Source of the DNA: Acanthaster planci
Taxonomy: Eukaryota > Echinodermata > Asteroidea > Valvatida > Acanthasteridae
DNA length: 62,000 bases
Reading direction: 5' to 3'
Assembly: GCF_001949145.1 (NCBI RefSeq)
Contig: NW_019091374.1
Span: 1,646,670 to 1,708,669, forward strand
The notes beneath the pieces were generated by a model. That model did no database searches, had not been told where the DNA came from, and saw only the letters and a program-made list of their open reading frames with translations. The position numbers and the translations under genes are program-made. Below are positions 36,921 through 47,630 of this stretch, in pieces. Positions within the stretch are counted from its first letter, which is position 1. Each line of letters starts with the position of its first letter.

Positions 36921-36960
<40 letters not shown>
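36921..36960. repeat. (GA)20 microsatellite
   Basis: Forty bases of perfect GA repeat. It is likely polymorphic, and GA tracts can bind GAGA-type factors; no function is shown. Confidence 0.95.
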
Positions 36961-36963
<3 letters not shown>

Positions 36964-39900
36964 CCGTCAACGAATAATTAATTCCTCGGAAGTCTACAAC
37001 TGTGTTGCGAGATTTGTTTTTCTTGTATACACGACGTGTGTTTATTGTCGCAACATTCAAAACTCCGCCTGTGAATTTGGCGGGCACACGGCGCGGCATT
37101 CTGCAGGAACGTGGGCCGGACACGCCCAATCAATAACTTCGAGAAATAAATGAGCCCGGGGGAGGGGGACTGCAGGCAAATCAAAAGCGAAACGAACACC
37201 AATGTGTTTGCCCAGTGGCGAGAACCCAGCGACACAAAAGGGCCGCCTTCCCGCTTAATATGAGGGAGACCCTACAACATTGGGACGCGCGTGTGAGTTT
37301 GTACATGTCTGTGGCGTCTCCGGGCGTGATCACGTGAGAATAGCCGACCAAGGGGGAGTCGATGAATGGACACCGAAGACAAAATAACAATAATAATATT
37401 GGTAAACTGGAAACAGTTACCATTAGCTGCCGTTAGAAATTCATCCATTTGCTTGGGTCAAACTGATAGATAATTTTAAATGTGGAAAAAGTCAAACGTT
37501 TATACATTTCAAATTTATCTATCACCGATCGCCTGGTATTTTGAGAGTATATCTGTGAAATAACTGACAAAACCATTTAATTTCTCATACAGCTTATGGC
37601 TTACAGATCTGAACAAAGCTGGTTATCAAAAACAAGTTCCCGCTTTTCCACTGTCCACTGACCAAACGCGAAGCGCAAACGAAGATGGTAATTTATCGGG
37701 AAAAGCACTGAGTATTAGAGCAGTGAAAGATGCGGTCGGCACTTTAAGCTGTCGTACTACGTTGACAACATGCATCAAAAATACATGATGGAGCAGTTAA
37801 ATTTAAAGTGACTCGAGAAAGTCTTTTGATATCCCGTAATTTCTCGCATAGAATGCCACCGTGGGGTGAAGAGATGGCTATAGCAAAAAGTCGCGTACCT
37901 ATTCAAACAAAAGTAAAAATGCCGTCATTGACGTCACATGCGATCCTATAACCACGTCGCTGATCCCCCCCCCCAAAAAGGTAAGACGGACGTATTTTGA
38001 GCCATAAAAAGGCTGCACTTGAGTTCAAAATCCACGGTCGCACATCAGGGGCAAAATCGATTAATTCCGACTCGACCCGGTACCAAGCACTAAAGCTAAC
38101 ATGGACCTTACAACCTGCCTACCCAACACGATCTCAACCAAGTTAAATGGTTCCTTTCTGACACAGTCAACAAAAATAAATTGCTAATTCATTTGGCCCC
38201 TGACCCCCACGGGTTTAACCGTTGAGATTTGGACGGTGCGATCTTCTTCCACCGGCGTACAAAATGTACATAGCTTTATTTGTCTAATCTGTTTGGTTGG
38301 TGAGAGAAGTTGTTTTTATTCACATGAGCGTCGCTATAAGATCAAACTAACACTTTAACGACGTTGTTTAGTAAATAAAAATGCACTGCTGGTAATTAGG
38401 GGATCAATTGACCTTTTCTCTCTTCTTTCCGCTCCACAAAAAGGTTTGTAAAACGAACTGATCCTACCTAGCTTTTAAAGTGTCCTTCAAGTTTTTTTCC
38501 TGCTGGCATTACATTGTCAGTAGAGTAGGTACAAGCCGTCAGCCGCAATAAACACGCACGCAAGGAAACACACCAAGCTATTTTGACTCCACTAAACTAG
38601 TGTCTATCTTGCTTTAAAAATGAAATGAGAAAAGTGAAACTTCTCCGCGCAGCAGTTTGAGAACTCTGCCTTTTTATAAAATTAATTCTTCTTTTTTTTT
38701 GACGTGATTAAAGGTATGCTGAAGTGACTCTGGAGATAAGGGGCCTGTATGTATTAAAAAGCCGTTCAAAACTGAATCAATGGGTATACACGTGAACTTG
38801 TTACACGAGCAAATCAAAATTTTAACCAGAAATCGTTTAAGGTGGATCCTTTTCAAGGCGCGGTTAACATTAATATTACTATTCAAGGAATACGCAAGGA
38901 ACAGAGGTTGGCATTATGATTGGAAGCATGATTGGCTTGATCCAAGAAGTTGACTCGTGATAGGCATAACCATTCGTTGAGTTTTAACCACGCGGTTCGC
39001 GAATCGGCAAATGGTAACTTCGGGTAAACCGTTGGCGGTGAATTGGATAACAAGTGCACTAGCGCCTAACGAAATCTGAGGATTTCCAGTCAGCTTGGGT
39101 TTTGCATGTTATCTCGGGAAGAGTACAGTTCACCAAGATCAGCCAACTGCACTTTTTTCTGCACCACTTCCTGAACCAATTGTCGCGCAGGGATTGCATA
39201 AGCTTTACTGTATCACGATTCTTGTAACAGTTTTCTTTTCTAAATAAAGCAGAACCTTGTTAAACACATCCCATTTCTTTTGTTTTTATTGTGAAGCTTG
39301 GCAAAGTTCAAATGTCATGACGTCCTATAGATAACATTGTCATGGGCACCGGAAAAGTTCGTCAAAACATAAAAATCTGTCGGATCGACTCAAGAAAAAA
39401 TGCACCTCCACACAACGTAGCAAAAGCCACCGAAGAGGTCTTCAAACGCAACAAAATGTTGGGTCTTGACATGGGTTAAATCAAAACTAAGCGTGTCTGT
39501 AGTTTTTTGGTCAAAATGTCACTTCTTGTGCCGTTCGGACCATCTGTCTCAAATACAAGCTGTCACGGGCTCATTTTTTGATCTACCTTCCCCCCTCCAT
39601 TTAATGTGCTATATACCATCTGCAGTAAAATGTCTCCAATAAGCTACTTTGGAAACCTATTTTACGAAATTCAAAGTTATCAAACTGGATATGCTATGCT
39701 AGCATACGATTATATAAGAGTGCCATGTGCGTTCTTAGTTTGTCAAGTGGGTTAAAGCATGGAGCTTTGGTTAAAGTGGAAGGAACGACACTTGTTGCTC
39801 TTAACATTCAGCAGGAACCAAAACGGTTGGCTGTTTTTCTGCAGGCAAACCGAGTTTGGTCCCATCCAGGTCAGTCTTAACCCCCCCCCCTAGAATTTGA

Positions 39901-40295
39901 ACCCCCGCAAACAAACCACAGGGGTTAATTTGGAAACAGGAGGTCGCCTTGCCATGGGCTTAAAGGATAATAAATGACTCTTAGGCCCATTGGAAAATAT
40001 TGACTCAAATTGTTTGCCGCACCAAAAAAATGGGGCATCGGTAAATAGTGCCTACTGAAAAAAAAAGAGAAAGATGGATAGGGAAAAAAAATTGGTTACA
40101 ATACAAGTGCCATTGTTCCTCCGGTCGGAATACACCTATGAGTTTGCTCTACGATCAGAGCAGGGAGCTCTGCCGTGAGCTATTAGGCCTGCCGCCGGTC
40201 CTGTAAGGGTGTATTTGCACGCGATTCACGGGCAGAGATAATAAAAAGGATTTAGTAGGGGATGTTAAGCTGGGGAAGTGGGTAAACTTTAGGGC

Positions 40296-40316
40296 TGATA
40301 AAACTGGTTTTTATCG
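40296..40316. promoter_or_regulatory. Inverted GATA-site pair in intron 1
   Basis: TGATAAAACTGGTTTTTATCG is an interrupted palindrome: TGATAA on one strand and CGATAA on the other, 9 bp apart. It is a possible GATA-factor site pair within a G-rich segment, on sequence evidence only. Confidence 0.3.
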
Positions 40317-43300
40317 CCGAATTTTGGTCCGGGGAGGGAGGCTTTGGGGCGGTGATGCTGTGTACACAACCAGTAATCCCTGTCTTAAACGGTGGGGGGC
40401 CAGGCGAGGATTTCTGGTTCTCGAGTAGTTGTTACGAGGAGCAATAAGTTGGTATAAACGCGCAAAATAATGGCTCTAACCGACGGACCCCGAAAAATAA
40501 TATTCAGAAATTGATTCGGGATCTCCGTCACAACTATCTGCCAGTTTGTTTGACAGATTGCCTGAAAACATAACGATTATGATTGTCAAATCAAATTGAT
40601 GAATATGATTTTTTATTGAACGAGCAACATAATGGTCGCCCAATTCAATGTCACCCGACGCGCCTTTCATATTTGACCGCCACTGGTTTAAATACCGTGG
40701 TCAGAAATAAGGCCCATTAAATTAATTTTCTTTCGTAGTTACTAGTGTAATGGTGACGCGGCTTCCAGTTTTCCATTTCTCTATCATTACTTTGAACCAT
40801 TCCTTATCAATCCCCACCCAACTCGTGAGGCCCTTCCTTATGTACTTGTCTTAAAAACACATTTTACGGGCGAAGTCAAAATGAATTTGCACGCTTTGGG
40901 GGTGTGCCATAGAATTGTAGCCGCCTCATCAATCGTCTCCCTTCCACCCTATCTTCTTATCCAAACTAACCATCATCTCGAACCAGGGTTTCATCTAGGA
41001 TTAAAATACCAGCCTGTGCCTCTCCAACAAAAGTTCAAAACCGACTGTCGGCTCCCAGCAATGTTTTTCTGCAACTCATACCCCATGTTATCTGAGCCTA
41101 TGTTCCCATTATACTCAGTGTTTTGCAAGGAAATATAAAGATTTATTCTCCATGGTGTAAAGGCTTATGAAGGTGGGGGCATTGTTTAGTCCATCCCTAA
41201 GACAGGTGGGCAGGTGGATAGATAGGGCAACGTTGTTAAAACCTCAAACCTTTGTTCTCAGAAGGGGCCGGATTTTAATGTTCCCCCTTGCATGCGTTTC
41301 AAAATGAGACCCAAACAACCTTGATGATTTCAGACTATGTACAACAGTTATAAACAAGTCGCACCTCTTGTGACTACTAATTGCACAATTTGGGGAATAA
41401 CTCAAGCAGAATGTGAGGGTTTTTTTTGGGGGGGGGAACTATTCAGAGCACTTTAAGCAAAGTCGTCAGGAGCGTTACCCTTAGCACGAATTTAGCACAT
41501 TTTTGGCTCGTTTGATTTTGTGACTAACACCAAATAATCTACGTACTCTAAAATAAACCGTGGAATATTTAATTACCGAACCGAATATTTTTCCTCGTTC
41601 GAACCATGAAGCTATGTTTCATCGATTTTCTCGAAGCAAACAAAGGAATTGGTTTCGTTTTCCTCTTCAGAGAGCCAAACACGGTTCTCGGTTTTTATCA
41701 GCGTCAGGTCGTGTTATGACAGCCATGACCATTTGTGGCCATATCTCCGTTTATCAGCAAATTGTCTCTTTTTTGAAGCAGATTTTAGTTGTTTTGAAAG
41801 AGATCTGGAGCAAGCATGGAAACAGCTCGAACGTGGCAAGTCAGCAGGACTATAGCAGCTTGTCTGTTTGCCTAAATCTTGTCCTAAACTAAATGTTATG
41901 ATACGCTGGTACAGATAGCGGGAACCAAATGCTAGATATCGGGTGATAGGGAACAGTTTTAATGGCCGATTATCGGGGGTGAAGTAGGTGTGAGGAGCGT
42001 ATATATTATCATAATGTGTCTGATTTTGCAGTTGCTGCACAAAAAGAAATACTAGCTAAGAGGTATCTGTTTTTTTACGGGACATTGTAATTTTATGTAA
42101 AAGATATTATATGTGCCGGTGTAGAGGTTATCAAGTGAAGTATATATTATTTTAGAATAAACCTCACGAAAGATTAGAATAATGAATATCAACTACGTGT
42201 TGTGTGGACGCTATTCGCTCGTAAGATTATTACGCAGAAGGTCTGTGCTGCATTGATATAAAACAAACCAAACTAGACCTACGGTTATTTTTGGTTTTGC
42301 TTTTTTGATTCGGTTTTGTGGATATAAGCCGTCAGCTTACTAACAACATACAGTATCACACCCTGAATTTTGACCGAGTTTCATTTTAATTTTTGTTTGT
42401 CTTTCCTTCTCTTCGTTGTTCAACGCCTTCTTCGTTTTTTTTTTTTTGGGCAGTGTTTCATTTCATGACATTTATTTTTGGAGGTACACACCTTCAGTTT
42501 CTTGACAAAAGGTCGAAGCCTTTTCACAGACCAGTCAACATGAATTTCAAAACTGAAACTGCGTAATTTAATCAGTAATCTACAGAGAAAGCCTATTCTT
42601 TTTGACAATAAATCCGGTGAATCCTGAATTAAAACGAACACGTGAATCAGACACGGTAATTTGTCGAGTCCTATCTCTGAACAACTTGGTGTCTTGAAAA
42701 TAACCTGGAGGAACTGAATTCCGTTTGATACATTTCAACCACCCCTTGTAACATCTAATAACTTTATATATGGCCGTATGGGTTTCGAAAAAGAGTGACA
42801 AATACAAAGGCCAATTACAAAGAGGACCTTGCAAGGGCAGGAAAGACAAATCCATGACTGGTCAGTCACTGAACCTAAGCCTGACCGCCGTACTGTCTGG
42901 ACGGAGCACCAACACGGGACCAAGGGCATCGTAATAGGTCCTTGTCAATGGCACGTGCACCTTGAGGTACGACCAACACAACACTCCCAAAAGTATAAAC
43001 AACATGAATAACAATAAAGAAGGGCACTCTTTGCTTGTCTTTTGTTGGGTTCTGTTTTAAGGGCACAGAGGAGTGAACATCAATAATACATCTTGCTTAA
43101 ACCTTGGCCGACTAAATAAATTTGCTTTTAAGTCATACAAGTACTTTCTGTAAGAGCGAGTTGACTTAGTGCTATTTACACCATGTTTGCACCAAGCCAC
43201 CGAAGCCATTATGAAGGTGAAGTGAGACCGAAGCTAACGTCTTTGCGGGTCGGTTACTCCAGCATCTCTCAACGAGCCGCTTATCCGGCTTAAGACCTTA

Positions 43301-44149
43301 AAACCAACAGGGATTACATCTGATCCCAGTCTTGCCACGGCCGAGCAAACTCCACGTCCACCTCGAGGGGACAAAGGGGCCGAATTGTTCAGAACAGAGA
43401 CACGCCGGGCGCGAAGTGGCTTGTACAATACGGTATCAATTGACTACCAATTAACAATACACGTTATAAAAAAGGGTTGAAAGAGAAAGACGCCGACAGC
43501 GGTTTGGGTTCGCTTGGTACGGCGAAGTGTGAATGTGTGGTGTGTGAGGGGGGGGGAGGATTTTATGGGGGGGGCAATTCTTTTGGAGTTTCAGAAGACA
43601 AGTTTTGTATGAAGGCTTGAATATCTTGCTGACATCACTTATCTCTGAAGTATAAATCGTTACTGTTTAGTGCGGAATGGAACTCGCTGGAGGCGTGGAG
43701 GCTTGGGTTCTCTTCAGTCAAGTCACACTTTAGCGTTCGCCCTTCACTAATGTTTTTATTTAAAATGCATATTTTTCACTCTATCGTCAACGTTATTTAA
43801 CAAAATGTGACTTCAAATCGTTGCTTTAATCATGCCAAGTGTTCATATAAAGTTGATTTTTCTTGAAGATGAAGGCTATCATTTTGTGCACCAATATTGG
43901 CTATTTACTGTTCGGTAAGTCGAGATTTCACCTACAACACCTGCTCCAACCCAGGTTTCACGTGTTTACACACCTGAGAAACTTCTTTCCCAAAGTCGGT
44001 AAAGCTTAACTCGAGTAAACCAGAAATACGTAACTGCACACCTTCGGTCGTTAGAATATCATTGCACTACATTGAAATGACCAACTTTTTTTCATCATGA
44101 GTCTGCTGCGCTAATGCCAGTTTCACAGGATGAACTATTTCTAACTTAC

Positions 44150-45197
44150 CTGGACTTGGGCGTCTTGTGATCATGTTTGGATGGAGTGCTACAGAACTGT
44201 CGAAGGGGGCTGACCAGGAGGCGATCTCTGGGCTGACGTAGTACGCTCCCAGGCCGTTGTGTGCCGTGGAGGCATGTCGGGCAGTCAGGGGACTCCCAGT
44301 AGAGGTAATCGGCGGACTTGGCGGGAAGGCGAACCGCTGACCCACGGACGGGTGAGAGGTGGTGGTGGCGGTGTACCCAGCCTCCGATTGCTGGCTCCAG
44401 ACGGCCGCGGCAGCTGGGTGGGTATTGCCTTGCATGGCCTGCTGAGGGGAACCAGTAGGAGCGGCGGCCTGCAGGTACTGAGAGTGGGCGTGGGGCATCG
44501 ATAGCACAGCCGGGCGCGTGGTTGGCACGTAGACAGGACTACCGGCCGAATGCAGGAAGGAGTTGTCGTAAGAATGCTGGATGCCCCCAGCGCTTACGCT
44601 GGGAAGGTTTGTCATTGGCGACTGGTACATCATGGAAGGGTTGAACTGGTCCTGGTGGGGGTGAGGGTTCAGACTGGGTTGCTGGGGAGCTTCTGGAAGG
44701 CCACCTTCGCTTGGGAGGCACTGGTGGTGAGACTGGTGCTGGCGAGAGTTCGGAGAGGGTTGTCGGTCCAGGTGATTGAAGAACACCTCCACGTCTTCGC
44801 TCTGCAGGAGCTGGGAGGGCTCGGCCAGGCAGGCGGAGGCGCCTCGGTACAACTCAGCGTTATTACTGGAGGCGACGCCGCCGCTCAGGAGGTGAGGGGA
44901 GACAAGGTGCTGGGGCGGAGAGGAGGCTGCGGTAGCAGGCGGCGAAGGGGTGTGGTGGGAGGTGCAGGCGCTACCGACCGAGCGGCGATCGACTCTGGAG
45001 GAGACAGACGAACCGGGGCTGCGATCGGCCTCTTCCTCGCTGGAGCCGCGGGACTCACTCCCGGAGGTCTCGCTGGCGCTGTCGGCTCTCTCCGAGGCGG
45101 CTAACCGCTGGAGCTGTCGCTGCTGGGTGTCGGCGTACGGAGACCTATTCAGTGCTCCTGGGTGGGGCCAGGCGGGGTCACTTTGTTCCATGAACAT
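44150..45197 (-). CDS. GATA4/5/6 transcription factor, exon 1 (start codon and N-terminal activation region)
   Basis: Encodes residues 1-349 plus the first base of codon 350; the donor is CCAG|GTAAGT. The in-frame TGA at 45230-45228 upstream limits the start to Met at 45197 or the better-context Met at 45191 (MEQSDPAWPHPG). Visible in order: a Ser/Glu-rich acidic stretch (residues 36-80), EPSQLLQSEDVEVFFNHLD (126-144), MYQS (190-193), SPVYVPTTR (220-228), a Trp-Ser-Gln block (267) with RFAFP (288-292), and SWSAPFDS (327-334). MYQS, SPVYVP, W-S-Q, RF-FP and SW...PFDS follow the same order as in vertebrate GATA4/5/6 and establish the class. The VFFNHLD and W-HP-LN blocks are those of GATA1/2/3. 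The long plus-strand frames across this exon are shadows of its high G+C. In the nucleus the protein should act as a sequence-specific activator of endomesoderm genes. Confidence 0.96.
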
Positions 45198-45201
45198 CCA
45201 T
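45178..45201 (-). CDS. Upstream ORF overlapping the GATA start codon
   Basis: ATG at 45201-45199 opens a frame of seven codons (MDVHGTK) ending in TGA at 45180-45178. It starts four bases before the first GATA ATG, in another frame, and ends inside the GATA coding sequence. Overlapping upstream ORFs commonly lower translation of the main frame. This holds only if transcripts contain the region contiguously, which the absence of a splice site between them supports. Confidence 0.4.
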   Translation of the reverse strand: MDVHGTK

Positions 45202-47574
45202 AAGGCTAGCGAAGCACCTTCGTAGAATCAAATCGGTTGGGGCTGGCAACTGGGGAGAACTGGGCAGTGCAAGATTAGCCTCGAGGAAAATGAACACATC
45301 TGCCAAAACGAGACAAAAGAGAAAAATAAGAGGCCATTTCAATAATTAAATATTACTTGTTTCACGGGACGACACAGTAAAGGCTCTTACGACATAACTT
45401 TTATTTATCGGTATGGCATAAATTTTGGTTTTTTAAAACTTCATTGAAATTAATGGAATATGCAAAGCGAATAATGCAGTTTTATTAACGAAACATTATC
45501 AAATTATCAAGCCTGTTCAGTATTCTAAATGTGTTTAACACAGGAGCTAAATCCATACGTGCTTAAGGGGTTCAGCGTCATTGAATTCGCAAAATGCAAG
45601 TTTTCATGTAACTCAAACTCATAGGAAGAAGGCGAAACAATCCACTTGAGCGGCGAATCTACTTTAAAAGACACTGCAGCCAACCTCAGTGTGGCCAGCT
45701 TTATGGTAATGAAAGTAGATCATTGGTGGTTTTCTTTGTACCCTGTGCGATTTCAAATAGCAAGCGTACGGCGGACTGGTTTTTAGGTTGAGCCTGTCAT
45801 ATCTTGCAATGCGCATGAGCAGTTGGAGTACCGCGCTGGGATAAAGAAACACCCCTTGTCACCTCCCTCACCTCGGGTTCCTCCACATAACTTGACCCGA
45901 TGCGACCTCGCCACATCACCTCAATGCCATCCTTTGTATAAACACATGTAAAAACATGACGAAAACTCCATTTCGTCTTCCATTCTACCATAGAGCTCGG
46001 AACACAGCTTACGTGTGTAACTGAACACACGCGACTTGATTTGAGGCTAAACATTTGAAGCAGCCGTCGCTAGTTACACGGCGGCCCTGTCTGGCTACTT
46101 TTCGCTTTATTTATTTATTTTTTTTTTGAGAAAATGGTCTCCTTCCAGAAACAAACCTAATGAACGTTATTGCGAGAGCGGGTGTTTTGGCAGCCACGAA
46201 GCATGTCACGTGGACTTGAGATGAACCATACTGCGCGCACAGGACCGTGGCTCCACCGAGCATTAGCGCCTTGCTCCCCCGGGGAACGGGAGTTCACCTT
46301 GCGAGACACAGGCCGGATTACCACGGTGTCGACCCCCTCGACATTTAGGCCTTGTTAATGTATGTCTGTCCCCTCTTCCTGAGAGAAACCTCAACTTTCC
46401 CTCTATTATTATAGTCCCTCCATCCCGCCCGCCTGTCGCAAACTCCGGGAGGTGAGAGTACATGCACTTGAAGCATTAATCGTGCGTCGCTGCCAAAAGC
46501 AACACAGGGCTCTGCCCTTGTTTATTTCTTTCTGTATTTTCTGTGAAACCACTCGACAAAGACCACTCGTTCCTGACTTGTCAGACCAGATGCACAGGCC
46601 GATCCATCGACGTCGCACGAAACGAATCGCCTCAAATGCCCACACAACAAAGAAGGGGCGGAGCTACTTTTCCACTTGATGGGGAGGTTGTTTTAGCAGA
46701 CAAGGATTGACCTGGAATGGTACTTTAATTAATGCATTTCGTCAAACTGGCTTTTATTTATCATAGGGGCACACCCCTTCCTCCAGTTCATCTAGATTTA
46801 CCACGGCACAAACTGATTTAATTCGCTGTGGCTTTCGCAACTTCTACACAAATCTGCTACCCCACTCTGGTATAGTAACTACTATTCCAAATGACACTGT
46901 CACCTTTCCACAACTTTTCGACCGAAGCCATAAACTGGTAAAGTTGGCCTATGAGTTGACACTGTTCACGCAAAACGATACCATGTCATTTCCCAATGGA
47001 TCACCTTAGGATCGGACACGACTGAAGACGTCACTTCTTTTCCTCCTTGATTGACAGACGGAAGGCGCGGTTGGTATAACATAATTACGCCATGCAGGTG
47101 CTAGACATACGATACCGCCCGGCCGAGAGGTTAACACGTTCCATGCGTGCCGACAACGCCTCGGCAAAGCTGACTAAGGCGATGTTGTTATTGTGTGCAA
47201 TATCAACCGCCAAGACCACGATGGCGTGGACCATGGAGGAAGGAACACCCCGGGCCCAAGCGCTCGGGCCACGTTTGCAACAATAGATAGAACAGTGTGC
47301 ACAACAGCCGCCCGTTTCATTCATCGGTTGACCAACTTTCGTTTCGAAAAGTATCATTATTTTCATCCACTTGCCCCCAAAAGAATCACAGTACACTACA
47401 TAGGCCTACATTGATCGTTTAATAACATAAACATCACAGCATCTGTATGATCTGCATTCTTGTTTTCACTTTCAAGTTCTAGGTGTAACTGAAGTCGTTG
47501 GGAATAGTGCAACTTGGTTGTGTTTAACGCACCACAGTAAACGATATTCCACCCAGAATGTGCCCAGGATTCAT
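45198..47574. other. GATA 5' leader and proximal upstream region
   Basis: The exon 1 leader starts somewhere in this stretch. One plausible acceptor for an upstream non-coding exon is TCGTTTTGGCAG, with the exon beginning at 45299. No convincing TATA box or initiator could be placed. A G+C-richer part at 46150-46350 may be promoter-associated. The open frames at 46409-46679 and 47085-47414 have no recognisable product. Confidence 0.4.
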
Positions 47575-47630
47575 ACTGAATCAGCTGTGGTTGACTCTTC
47601 AGCCTGAAGAGTCAACCCAGCTGATTCAGT
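47575..47630. repeat. Near-perfect palindrome, 28-bp stem
   Basis: The left arm at 47575-47602 (starting ACTGAATCAGCTGTGG) and right arm at 47604-47630 (ending CAGCTGATTCAGT) are reverse complements apart from one extra base in the left arm. A single base separates them. The sequence would form a cruciform or a tight RNA hairpin. There is no T-run or gene end beside it. Each arm holds an E-box CAGCTG. Confidence 0.92.

Larger units (their letters stand above)
20615..44149 (-). other. GATA intron 1 (23.5 kb)
   Basis: Runs from donor CCAG|GTAAGT to the microexon acceptor, phase 1. No exon or nested gene is convincing in it. The larger frames (27638-28162, 24703-25062, 34501-34821 and others) have no family motif and conflict between strands. 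It contains several G+C-rich blocks in AT-rich surroundings (for example 22261-22500, 24760-25020, 30240-30420, 43230-43430), clusters of GATA and Otx-like sites, a fold-back element, a tandem duplication and a GA microsatellite, listed separately. Large first introns of developmental regulators often hold enhancers; that is inference here. Confidence 0.75.

Noticed and set aside
44550-45104. 184-residue plus-strand open frame
   Set aside because: It lies antisense to GATA exon 1 and is kept open by that exon's G+C-rich third positions. No family motif.
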